Part shown: positions 45,151 through 56,960 of the stretch, in pieces
How the letters are laid out: each line of letters opens with the position of its first letter
Numbering within the stretch: the first letter of the stretch is position 1
DNA from: Panonychus citri
Taxonomy: Eukaryota; Arthropoda; Arachnida; Trombidiformes; Tetranychidae
Direction: 5' to 3'
Length of the DNA stretch: 64,000 nt
Assembly: GCF_014898815.1 (NCBI RefSeq)
Contig: NW_026515406.1
Location: 1,736,001 to 1,800,000, forward strand
Program-made: the position numbers and the translations under genes
Notes under the pieces: model-generated
Told to the model about the DNA's origin: nothing
The model's input: only the letters and a program-made list of their open reading frames with translations
Databases searched by the model: none

Positions 45151-45786
45151 TTGATCACTTGTGACAAATGAATAATCAGAATGATCAGATAATTGATCGT
45201 AAAAAATGACAGTTAGTTTGACTGAGTTTTCGCACTCGCAACATTGACGATGAATACAAAAATAATCAACTCTAAATTAGTTGACTCTTTTTCTTGATTA
45301 ATCAATTGCAATCTTCAGGTTTACATTTCCATCGACTGGTATGATAATTAAAATAATTTATCTACAATAATGGTAATGATTAGATTGTGACATGAAAATG
45401 TTACCTTGAAATGAAAGTAGCAATCAAGTTTAGTTGATAACCTTTACCAGATTGATGATGAAAAGTTTCCCAAGTGATTTAGCAAAGATCAATGTTATTT
45501 ATTGTAACCTAACAATTTAAACGAAAGACTACTACCCGAACTGTGTGACCCTCAATAGGTGTCACTACATTGACCAGGTTAACCTTTAACCTAAAGGTCA
45601 CCAAGGAATCTCTTGGTTTTGACCCTTACAAAAGAAAGAAAGAGAAAAAGATAAACCGAATCGTTATCGAAATTGTGTCTTTATCTTCAAGCGAAAACAT
45701 TGGATAGATTTTATTTTCTTCTTGGCAGATACACAACCTTTTTCATCTTAATCTTCATCTTCTTTCATCATCATCCTTATCTTCAA

Positions 45787-45822
<36 letters not shown>

Positions 45823-46076
45823 TAATTCACATTCTGATGACCTAAGCCAAAAACAGAAATGAACGAAGCAAAAATTGCTGTGTTAATATTATGAATTAAC
45901 TGTGAACATAATCAAGATGATTGTTCATTAGTTTAACAACTTGTTTCCTTTCATTAACATTGATTTCTTGCTTTCCATGAATCAATTGTATATTTACCAT
46001 GATTTGATTTGTTTAATTGTCCAAAGGAAACAATTTTCAATATAAAGTGTTCAATTCAATCTAATTGTTGATCATC

Positions 46077-47710
46077 ATGTGGATTAGATTCATTTGTCTC
46101 TTGATATTTTCTTTTCTTTTTCTTTCTTGTTACAAGTTCATCATCATCATCATCATCATGGAATTGGCTCTGGAATTGGAATGAGAATGATAATCAACCA
46201 AAACCAAACTCGATACTTGATTTACCCAAAAGTCCAATAATTTTAGGTATGTTTCCATTAGTTGATTGTTTATCTTGATTGAAGATTCTAATTCAATTGA
46301 GATAATTACAGTTCCAGGAGATGGTGGAAGCCAATTAGATGCTAAGGTGGACAAACCCTCGGTGGTTCATTATATTTGCCAACAGAAAACCTCAGAATAT
46401 TTTACTCTTTGGTTAAGTCTCGCTGATTTGGTTCCTTATGTGATCGATTGTTGGGTTGATAATATGAGATTAATTTACGATCCAATTACCCGAACAACTT
46501 CCAGTCCACCCGGTGTGACGATCAAAGTTCCCGGTTTCGGTAACACTTCAACCGTTGAATATGTTGACCCAAGTCAAGTTTCAATCGCAGGTTATTTCAA
46601 TGTCCTTGTGGCCGAAATGGTCAAAAATGGTTACAAACGAGGTGTAAATATCCGAGGGGCTCCTTATGATTTCCGAAAGTCACCACGTAAGTTGAAAGGT
46701 CAAAACCTTGAGAAAAGTTATCACCTTATTTTAGTTAATTGTCTTAACCATAGTAACAATTAACAGAGTTGTAAAGCTTGAAGGACAGTTAATTGATTTC
46801 CTTTCGTTTTGATTATATTTGTTTTTTTTTGCATTTTTCTCTCGCTGTTGACAATTAAATAGTTGAATTGGATTCGTTTTATGTTAACTTTAAATCGCTG
46901 ATCGAGGAAACATATGAGATTAATGGCCAACGGAAAGTGATCGTGATCTGTCATTCGCTTGGATGTCCAACTATGTTGTACTTTTTTAATCGTCAAAAGT
47001 TTTACTGGAAAGACAAATATGTGAAATCATTTGTCACATTGGCCGGTGCTTGGGGTGGGGCAGTTAAGGCGTTGAAGGCTTACACTTCTGGGGACAATTT
47101 CGGTGTTCTAACGGTAACCGCACTCACCATACGAAAAGAAGAGCGGACTTTTCCAAGTTTAGCTTATCTTTTACCCTCTTACCATTTCTGGCCCGATTCA
47201 GAGGTGCTCGTCTCAACGGGTGTTAAAAACTATACCATCGGTGAATTTGGTCAATTTTTTAGAGACATTAATTATACAAGCGGTTACGAAATGTGGTCTG
47301 ATACCAAAGATTTAACTCAATCCATGGATCCACCCGGTATAACAATCCATTGTCTTCATGGAATCGGTTTACCGACAATGTCATCACTGGTCTACGATTA
47401 TCAACAATTTCCTAATCATGATCCAATTGTGACCACTGGCGATGGCGATGGGACAGTTAACCTTGAATCGCTTAAAGGTTGTTTAAGGATGAAAGGGAAA
47501 CAATCTAAGGACGTTAATTATGCGACATTCAATGGGGTTGATCATATGTCTATCATGTCCGATTCAAAAGTAATTAATTATCTTAAATCAATCTCCATTT
47601 ACGATCCTGTTGAGGAACAATTAACTTGGTGGGAAACAATTTGGGGTGGAATTAATAATGGCTGGGATAATATTTTCCAATCTAATGAGAGGAAACGATT
47701 TACACAGTAA
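46077..47710 (+). CDS. PLA2G15: group XV phospholipase A2 / LCAT-like lysosomal acyltransferase
   Basis: Exon 2 (46312-46686) and exon 3 (46863-47710) are clear, with an in-phase upstream exon ending at 46246. Together they cover the whole mature enzyme: VPGDGGSQLDAKVDKP, YFTLWLSLADLVPYVIDCWVDN-like lid region, RGAPYDFRKSP, the nucleophile in CHSLG, the Asp in GDGDGTVN and the His in VDHMSIM. Members deacylate and transacylate phospholipids in lysosomes. ATG 46077 encodes an excellent signal peptide (MWIRFICLLIFSFLFLSCYK), but it is one base out of frame with the rest of exon 1. Either a single base is wrong or mutated, or the CT-rich stretch is an acceptor (ending ACAAG at 46136) for an unseen upstream exon. 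Relics of this gene are scattered at 40.8, 42.7, 44.1 and 63.9 kb. Confidence 0.88.
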
Positions 47711-48267
47711 ACGAGTTTATTCAATTTTCGTCCATGGAAAAAGTTGTCGCTCTTTTTGTTATGCTAACACATGAAAATATCAAATAACAATTACAATTGA
47801 TTGTGAATTGGAATGTATATTAAAAAGAGAGAAAGAGGAAGAATAATTTATGATTATGTTAATAATCACACGTTTTGTGAAGAAAGAAAAGAAACAATTT
47901 AATTAATAAATAAATTTAAACTTAATTTAAATTATTTCGAGTTTCTTTTTCTTTTTTTATCAGAGATTCTCTATTTACAATTCTTAGAGTAATATCTAAG
48001 CTCTCAATGGATCATTTTTGTTTTATGTTGTCGAGATGTTGAATTTTTTTTTTGTTTTTCGTTTTCTGTTGTACTATAATTTATATATAATATGTATAAT
48101 ATGTATATATTTATATTATATCAAACAATGAAATTGATGGTGGGGGTAGGGGGAATGAAAGTGTTGTCAATCAATTGGAAATTTTCGTCTCACAGGATTG
48201 TTGATCTCAATAGTATAAACAATATGATGATGATTAAAGGTTTTCGCTCATCTTCTATGTATTTAAT
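47711..48267. other. gap between the convergent PLA2G15 and LDB1 genes
   Basis: 3' ends face each other here. T-rich and AT-rich sequence with TATATA runs near 48080-48120. No ORF of note. Confidence 0.5.
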
Positions 48268-50834
48268 TTATTGATTCAAAGGAGATGGTTTTTTATCGAC
48301 TTGTGACCCCTGAGGTCCACCACCTCCTTGATTATTTCCTCTACTGTCAGGATTGGATGAAACAGATCCTGGATTTGAACCAGGTCCACTTGGACCAGGC
48401 CAGCCTGATTGAGGTCCACCATGAGGTTGTCCTTGGTTTCCTTGTGGTCCAGGTCCGGGCCCTGGTACCGAGACGGGTCCTTGTCCTGGTCCTGGTGGTC
48501 GACCAAGAGAATTGTAATCGTCCCCATCCTCGAGACCATTTGAGACTCCCGATGCTGTTGGATCATATTGGGCATTCTCCAGTCTGGTAATCAGGCGTTC
48601 GTCTTCGTCTCCAAATTCCCCGCCCATCATGGAAGGTTCTCCTACGACCATAACATCCTAAGAAATACTGTAACTATGCACCCTGCTTTCGCAGTTAAAT
48701 ATTTATATTTACCTGAGAAGCTAATGAAAAGCTTTGTGGTCCTGGAGAAATTGATGTGTTTTTGTTCTTCTTTCCGGTTGTACCGCCACCATTCGTCGTA
48801 TTCGAGGCAGAAGTTTTTCTTCTTCTTCTTTTACTTGTGGTCCTTTGATTATCTGGAGGACCAATGAACTTTTGCCATTTTTGATACAAAGTTTGCTTCA
48901 TACAATCCCTAGGATCCATATTGCATGATTTCTGACGGGTCATAAGCTCTTGCATTGGTTCTAAAATTAAGCATAGCTAAAATTGAATAGAAAAGATGTA
49001 TTGATTTTAATTGTTTGTTTATGTTTGAATTATTTCAAATGAACCATGATATACATACGCTAAGAAAGTTTATTGTTTGGTTCGTGAAACCTTGTCTAGA
49101 GATGTCTTTACTAAATCGTTCTAACGTGGATTGATCTTGTTGGGCTAACATAGTGATTGTATTTCTTGGGACGAGTTCTTGATAACTACGAGTAGTAAAA
49201 GTCCATGATTTAATACGCATGAGATCATCATAGGTGAAATCGAGTGTTAGACGACCTTCCGTTGTCACAATAGTTGATGTATCGTTAGATAATTGCATTT
49301 GTTCTTTAACCTGTTGAGGATCAGTTCCAGGTGGAAAGTTATTCATACTCTGAATATAAAAAGGCAACAGGAAAGTTAGGAAAAAGAGAGGAAAATAATC
49401 AGATTAGTTAATATTTATCTGAGCCTACAGACATGGAGAGATAGTGGAAGAGAGCAAAAAGGAAAGAAAATAAATATTTTAGCTGAAAAAAGGTAGGAAA
49501 TAGGAGAAAGAGGAACAAAGAAATCGATGGAAGAGTATAGTAATAAAAAAAGAGGGGGAGAGAGAAGAGAAGAGGAGAGGAGAGGAGGAGGATGATGATA
49601 AAAGCTGAGCGCGAGCGAGATGAGGAAAAGAACTTAGATCTGATGAAATTGAAAAGAAGGAGGAAGGCAGGATGCAGGATCGATATTCGAGAGAAATATT
49701 GTCATGGCAACAGAAGGAGGAAAGAGAAAGAGAAAGGAGTAGAGAGAGAGAGAGAGAGAGAGAGAGAACAAATGTGAGGAGCAAATAAGAAGAAATAAAG
49801 AGAGTAAGGTTTTCATAGTGAGAGATAGGGTCCTGAGAGTATTGACTAAAGATTTAATTTGTTCATTAATATAAAGCAAAAAATAGATGCAAGATATTGT
49901 GACTTACCTTGTTAACATTAAATTTACCATGGAAAGTTATCATTGAACATTGGTCACAATCCATAACGATTAAATTATGTGAGTATGATTCTTTGGGATT
50001 TTTCAGATTAAATGAAACATCAGTAACATCTCCGTCATGTAAACTACGAAAATATCGCGGTATTAATGCTCTTCCAATAGCTAGAGTGAGAAAAAAGATG
50101 GAAACGAAAATCATAAGTAAACAGGTAATCAATATTGGAAGAATAATTAGGTATTGGGTTAATTAATATGCATAAGAATCAACAATTTGACTAGTGAGCA
50201 TCAAGAGGGGTGTATAGCGTTCATTCAGTGAAAGGTTGGCGGTGAAGGGAAGAGAAAAAAGGGAGAGAAAATGAAAGGTTGATTTGTTAATCAGGTTTCA
50301 AAGACTTACTGAAGCGTTGCGGTCCTTTTTCGAGACACAGCACTAGAGTGAGAGTGGCATCGTCTTCAAAAAAGTCGCTAACCAGGTTATCCCAAAAAAC
50401 ATTGTCACATTCCTGAGTAATTAGAGAAAGATTATCAAAATGAAAGATTAACTCGAAAATTCAATAATGAAACGGAAAAGAAATTAATTTAATTTTTAAT
50501 CTAATTGTAGTTTAAATTCCATTTGACCTGAGAGAAAAAATGAAAAATAAGAAATGAAACTTACCTCTGGCTTATGTTGTAATCTTTTATTTAATTCATA
50601 AATTCTAAAATCAGTAGTATTGTACGGATTGACTCGTCTAGCGTAAGGAGAAAACGGTGGTGGATAAAATGGATCAGAACCAGGTCCCGGTCCCGGTCCT
50701 GGTCCAGATCCAGGTCCAGGTCCAGGTCCTGGACCTGGAGGAGGCCCTTGATTTGGCCCCGGTGGCATAACTGAAGGTGGACATTGAGGAGGACACATAC
50801 CACTTGAAACACATTGAGTAAACATTGGCCTCAT
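48268..50834 (-). CDS. LDB1: LIM domain-binding protein (LDB1/Chip)
   Basis: Exons 50565-50834, 50310-50412, 49908-50080, 49059-49349, 48713-48976 and 48268-48657 (minus) join with matching phases to 496 residues. The N-terminal ~70 residues hold Gly-Pro repeats. The dimerisation domain follows: FRIYELNKRL, ECDNVFWDN-FFEDDA, TIGRALIPRYFRS, MDCDQCSMITFHGK, LILEPMQELM. A basic KRRRRK nuclear signal precedes the LIM-interaction domain VVGEPSMMGGEFGDEDERLITRLEN-type motif. All match LDB1 in order. LDB proteins bridge enhancers and promoters by binding LIM-homeodomain and LMO proteins and by self-association. The ATG at 50834 directly follows a TTTCAG, so a further 5' exon is possible. The gene diverges from TFAP4. 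Confidence 0.94.
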
Positions 50835-52094
50835 ACTGAAAGATACTGGATAAAGAACAATGATGACGATATGAAATTAGAAAAGAATAAAAAAAAATAA
50901 AAAAGATGAAAAAGAAGAAAAATATGATGATTTTCCTCTTACTCTTCCTTACTTTTCTTTCTTTTTTTACTCAGTTTTCTCTTTCTCACTTTTTTTTTGC
51001 TATACTTCTTCCCCTCTCAAAATTATTCTTCTCCTTCTTCATATCTTTTAGAAGAGACTTTTTCTTCATAAGCAAACTTACCGTTCCAAAGGGAACCAAA
51101 TAAAATAAAAATACCAACACAAAACGTTGAAAGAGATCACATCAATCAGAATTTGGAAAATCGAACAACCAAAGAAAAAATAATAAACAGAGAGAATCAA
51201 TAGAAAACACTGTTCAATTTGACCAACAGCAAAGAGAAGAAACAAAAAAGAAAAACGTAACACCAAAAAGTATAAATCAATTAATTAACTGGTGGGAAAT
51301 CCAATGATACCAATTGTGGAAAGAAACAATTTACCAAAACACAGAGATAGAGAAGGATCAAGAGGATATAAAAACAATGACCAAATAATAAATATTAAAT
51401 CAACTAAAAAGCAAAGAAAAATGTCCACAATTAATTAAATAATAATTTCATATAAATAAAGTGAATCACCAACATTTTCAGACTTTCAACCAACAAGCAA
51501 CTAACAAAATGGCTGCTCAAGGAAAAGAAAGGTAAATGTAAGAGCGAGAAAGAGAGAGAAGAACAATCGATTCGATCGATATATCGATGACTACCTATCG
51601 ATGTATCGATTCTCGGCGCTCTCCGTTTATGTGATAACATTTTGTTATTTTCTTTTCACATTAGTGATGGACGATTATCGATCTTCCCACAAAAATCGAG
51701 CGAAAAACTCGATTACCCTTCGATTGATCGAAAGAGAGAAAAATTCCAAACGAATACAATACAAACTTTCCATAAGCGAATTTCCTTTCAAAAGAAGCGC
51801 TTCTTTTTTGAGAGACAAAATTTTCTTCAAATTATGTTACTCTCTCTGTCTATTCTAGTGTCGACAATTTTTCTCTCCGATTAGTTTTGAAGAGAAAAAA
51901 AATAATCGATTTGTATCGATTTGGTGAATTATAAGTTAAATCTGTTCATTATTTTTTTTTTCTTCATGAATATCAACTGTTTGTTGTTTAACAATTAATT
52001 TGTTTTTTTTTCTTCTCTTTCACTGTCATTACATTATCATTAAATTTTGTTTATTTTCTCTGTCTCTCAATAATTTAACTATTTCATCATCTTG
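50835..52094. promoter_or_regulatory. divergent region of LDB1 and TFAP4 with ATCGAT cluster
   Basis: 1.26 kb between two outward-facing regulatory genes. ATCGAT occurs five times within 51576-51612 and again near 51676 and 51904-51922, several in the form TATCGAT. This is the core of the insect DRE/BEAF element (TATCGATA). The density is well above the rest of the window. Function is inferred from the known motif. Confidence 0.5.
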
Positions 52095-53803
52095 ATGTTT
52101 GATGAAAATATGCCCAGATTATCGCCAAGATCCCAACTTGAACAGGAGAAAAGGATTAGACGAGAAATTGCAAACAGCAATGAAAGACGACGGATGCAAA
52201 GTATCAATGCTGGTTTCAATTCTCTTCGTACTATGCTACCTAAACACGATGGGGAGAAATTAAGCAAGGTAAGTGTATTAATTAATATTCTCTACATTGA
52301 ATAGAATAATTGGTTTGGTGTCAAAAATCTATGGTTAATGTGGTTTCCTTTTTCTTTTTCTCTTTTGTTGCCTTCAATCTTCTTCCAATGAGAAAAATGT
52401 ATCTCCAATCATTTTCCATTCTTTTTCCCTCATCATGTGTTTTTCTTTCTCTCTTTCTCTTTCTCTTTCTCTTTATCTCTCTTACTTTTTCTTTGTTTTT
52501 TTTCTCTTCTATTCAATTTACCTTTGTTTAACTTTGACGCTTTTTATTTCTTTTCTTTTACAATTTAAATGTTTTAAATGTATTTACTAATCTAATCTTC
52601 TGTCTTGTTGCTTGTTTTATCTATTTTTATAAATTTAGGCGGCAATATTGCAACACACAGCTGAGTACATTTATCAACTTGAACAGGAAAAGACACGATT
52701 ACTACAAGAGATTTGTCAATTGAAACGATTATATTCAACACAAGGTAGTACGGGAGAGAATGATGGGTCTGCTCAAAATGTTCCTCCAATGAAAAAGATT
52801 AAAATTGTTAATACTGGAATAATCGAATCAACCAATTCAGATTCTTCTGATGAAGGTATCCAATGTCAACCAAGTTCTCGGACAACCACAACACCTACAA
52901 CAACCAATTCGGGTACTGAAAGTGAATTAGGTGCCGAAGAATTAAAAAATGAAATGGTCGAAGTAAGAAAAGTGTTAGACCGAGAAAGACGTTTGCGGAT
53001 GCAATTAGAAGATCAAGTGAGGGCTCTTGAAGCTCAATTATATCCTGAAAAAATCAAAGAGATAGCTCAACAAGTTCAATTACAGTTCAATACAAATCCT
53101 GAGGTAAGAGAAAAAAATGAACCAAATCTCAATCCAGATGATAACCATATGATTATTATTACTTTCAATCATTAATTGAACACTTCAACTTGTCACTGTG
53201 GAAAATAAATGATTATGATTATTATTCATTACTTGTTTTTTCTTTCTATTACAGGACAGCCATATTTCCGCCAGTGAAGAAACAGCTGCTGCTGTGTCTT
53301 CTGTTGTTAATGATGAAATTGTTGCCGAAACAATTGAAATTGAGACACATAGTTGTCCGGAAAGTCCACTTCACCAAACAACATTTGTTATTCAAACAGC
53401 ACCACAACCATCAAGTAATCCTAATTCATCACCTCCCAGTCCGACCGGAGTGGAAACACCGCAGGACTTATCAACTAAAACAGTTAAAGTTGCATCTATA
53501 CCAATGACAACGACATCAATCAAGGCAAATCAAAAATCTGCTCAACCTGCCGCCATCGCCCTTCCCATTGATGTACCTTTTGTGGGCAATGAATCAGGTA
53601 ACAGTGGACCAACAACGGTAACCTTACGAATCATAGGTTCAATCGGAGATGCAACAGCTCGATTAGAAGCTAATATTCCCAACAATACAACTTCACGTCA
53701 AAACCTCGATACCATAGTTGAAGCTATTCGTCATCTAGAAGGTGACCATTTATTTCGAGATGACATTAAGTTAGTAACGGCGGCAGTTTCTCATCCCATT
53801 TAA
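52095..53803 (+). CDS. TFAP4: transcription factor AP-4 (bHLH leucine zipper; cropped)
   Basis: Exons 52095-52268, 52639-53103 and 53255-53803 join in phase 0 to 395 residues. The bHLH reads RIRREIANSNERRRMQSINAGF then HDGEKLSKAAILQHTAEYIYQLE, split by intron 1 exactly after KLSK. A first zipper LLQEICQLKRL and a second coiled coil LDRERRLRMQLEDQVRALEAQLYPEKIKEIAQQVQLQ follow. The C-terminus keeps SRQNLDTIVEAIRHLEG. All are AP-4 hallmarks. AP-4 binds CAGCTG E-boxes as a homodimer; the fly gene is cropped. The start at 52095 is preferred over downstream Met52110 since both lie in frame upstream of the basic region. Confidence 0.94.
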
Positions 53804-55562
53804 CCATTTAAAAGGAGAAACTTAAATCAACCTATTCAAACCAACGCGGGAGTATCAAGATGAATTACATCATGTGCTTGACCTTAAAAATCTCCCTCTC
53901 TCTCTCTCCACAATGAGAGATCACGACGCTGTTGTTTTCCCTTTTTTTCACAATATAACCTTTTTTTTGTTTTCTTTTTTTCCTGCCCAAAGAAAAGTGC
54001 GTGGAGAAATTTAACTTTATCCCCTGTATAAAGACAAAGAATTTTTTTTCTTGATACAAAAATCTTAGTTGAATGTCAAAACAAAATGACCCTTACCAGA
54101 GGTTTATTCACTAAAAGACTTATTTGTGTACACCAAGGCATATATACATATATACATAGTTGTCTCCAATACATAATCTTCACACCATCGCATCATTGAA
54201 AGCCCCGCAGACGACCAATAGCATGATGCCAATAAGAAAAAGTAACACAAGAGATCCAAAGGAAAAGGTGCACTTCTTATGAGAAGCCAATATATTCAAC
54301 GAAATTAAGATGATTAACACTAGTAAACAAAACGTTAAAAGATTAGTGTCACTGGATCAGGACAATATTGTTTTCCCTCTGCCTCTCTCCCGGTTGCATG
54401 TGTTAGAGGCTGGTCCTCATAGATGATTACCATTGGGCAAATCATGTGAACCTCTATTGTTATTATTTGTTGATTGTTATCCAATCAAGAAAAGAGAGCC
54501 CAGGATCGTCTGTTGGTTGTGTTATTTTCTTTTCTGTGGCAAATTTTCTCTTTCTTTTTCTCCTCTTCCAACACCAACTAAGAGATCAGCTGATAATTTT
54601 TCCTCTAGAGGCACGACAAGAGGATCAAAAGCGAACAGAGAATCTCAAGTGGATATTTTCATCACAAAAAGAGAAATCACTCTCTGGGCCCGAAAGATTA
54701 TCATTTTCATCTTCATTTATCATCTACAAACCATCATCATCATTATCATCGTCATAAAATAAATTGCATGACTTATTTCAATGAAAATTCAAGCAAGAGA
54801 AGCAAAAAACACTAAGATAATAATTTGTATAAACTTGTAACTTAAATGAAAAGCGCATTTTTTTTGTTGTACCCTTCACGTCCAAGAGTGTCGTCGTCGT
54901 TTCGAGCCTAATATTACCAACACTATTGCCCAAACATCATCAATAATCAATGGATACAAACAGTTAACAATGTTACCTATGATTCATCAGCTGATTGTTC
55001 AAATAATTGTCATCACTTAAAATTTACAGTTTTTATCACCCAATGGGTTTACCTATTCAAATTATAACTTTCTCTCTCTCTCTCTATTTCTCCCACTCTC
55101 TATTTCAAACTTGATTGTCTTTTTCGTCCTATTTCCTCCTCACATATTCTTTTGATCAAAATCTAAGTGATTTAACAATTAACTTCAACAAAAGTTCATC
55201 AATCAGCTGTGTTGTCATCTTTTCAACAACAACAACATCAAACCTTTCGTCACCAATCATCTTAATTGTCATAACCATCACCATTGATTATTAACACAAG
55301 ACAAATCAATCAGCGGAAATTGGTACATATAAATGATGTTAATTATGGGCCAATGAAATTTGTAAAATCAACTAATTAAAATGACCGGATCTCTAATTGT
55401 GAACAGATCCCTTCGGTGCCTCTTTCCCAAGATAATAAAAAAAACCTTCACAATCTAAAAATAATTAAAATTTAAGTAATCAACATATGAGAGAGCAGTT
55501 GATGATTTTAATTGTACAAAGACAAAAAAATCAAAAGTCATGATTTAATTTCGGAAAATCAA
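53804..55562. other. gap between the convergent TFAP4 and ELMOD genes
   Basis: Probable 3' UTRs of both genes. It has CT tracts near 53895 and 55070-55085 and CAT repeats. The overlapping plus frames at 54433-54762 have no family character. Confidence 0.5.
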
Positions 55563-56960
55563 TTAACTAATTGGTGTATCAAAAAGATCACCAATGTTTG
55601 AAAAGGTAACACAATTAGTTTCTTTTAATAGTAATCGTTGATTAACTTTGCTTCCATAATTAGCTGAGCTTCCAATGATTGAATTTAATTGTTTGTAGCA
55701 TTTAATCCTGATTTCTGTTGATGAAAAAAAAGACAAGGAATTAAATTAGCCCAACAATTAACTCTAATTGTTTACAACCGTGTTTACCTTTCAACACAAA
55801 TCCGGCATCTTTAATTGTTTTATTTTGTTTAATCCAAATTTTAAATAATGTAAAGTAAAGGTCAACATAAAGTTGATTAAGCATCTTACAGACATAATTA
55901 GTTGATTGATTGTTAACAATCAAGGAGGAAAACCGTTTATTAAGGTAACCATTAAGACGACCTGAACGTAACAATTGAAGGACAATGGCCGTTAAATTAG
56001 TGGACATTGCTGAGAGTGGAAATGATTGAACTGAATCAATTGATAATGAATAAATATCTTGACATAGGATTAAATTGTCAGGACAATTAGTTAAATGTAA
56101 CAATTGATACAATCCAAATAAACCAACACCTCTTAAATCAGTTGCTGGATCAATCCCTTGGAAACCAATGGCTTCCCAATGTTGACCATATCTTGGAATT
56201 GATTGTGATTGTTGATTATTATCTTGTTGATTGTTTAAATTATTTTCACGATGATTAACTAATTGTGTATAAATTGTTACCAAGAAACGGTAATGCCAAG
56301 GGTCAGTATTGTCAAATGGTAACAAAGCCAATGCAAAGGTATCGTTACGTTGACTGATTAAGTTACAATTAAGTTTCCTCACCTGATTGTGATTAAATGT
56401 TAGTATTGATTTTACCTTTTTCCAAAAGCTAATTGGTTGAACTGGTTTAATTTTATCTCTTAATTGTGATAAATTAACTACTGATGAAAAATAATGATCA
56501 ACTTCATCAAGTGTTACTGGATTAATGGTTGAATTAATTATCGATGAGTTTGTTGTCATATTAATTATTTCATTATCATTATTGTTAATTGCTGTTGATT
56601 TTTCATGATAATCATTTGATGATGATTGTAAAACTATCTGATTATCACAATTTGTATCCAGTTGATTGTCACCAATTAATTTGTTAATCACTTTACAATC
56701 AGTTGAAGTTGAATCTTGAGAGGTTGATGATAAATTAATTATTGGAATTACATTAATTTGATTCCATTCATCATAAGCTTCATTGTAAGAATCAATATAA
56801 TCATCGGCTTGTTTATTATCTGTAACAATTAGAATTAAAATAAATCACAATTTAATGATAAATTTAACCTAAAAACAAGTTAACAATTAAGAACCATCAT
56901 TGGCTTGGAAAATTTGATTTTCCTCTTTACAATTAATTCCTTACCAAATCTTTCCATCAT
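55563..56960 (-). CDS. ELMOD: ELMO domain-containing protein
   Basis: Exons 56945-56960 (16 bases, MMERF plus one base), 55788-56819 and 55563-55714 (minus) join in phase 1 at both junctions to 399 residues. A Asn/Ser-rich N-terminus of about 130 residues leads to the ELMO domain, with the family signature HWEAIGFQGIDPATDLRG and LFGLYQLLHL. ELMOD proteins are GTPase-activating proteins for Arf-family GTPases. The catalytic Arg expected in that role fits the Arg of DLRG. It looks closest to ELMOD3 but that is tentative. The tiny first exon rests only on splice phase and a start codon. Confidence 0.85.

Larger units (their letters stand above)
43807..46076. other. repeat flank and relics upstream of PLA2G15
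   Basis: 43807-44172 repeats the ERV1 3' flank. 44173-44820 is unlike anything else here. 44823-44937 is an inverted NRF-6 exon relic and 45010-45150 an ERV1 relic. 45180-46076 is AT-rich with a CT tract at 45790-45814 and should contain the PLA2G15 promoter. Confidence 0.6.

Noticed and set aside
54433..54762. Two overlapping ~105-residue plus-strand ORFs
   Set aside because: Low complexity ends, no family features, and the position fits the TFAP4 3' UTR.
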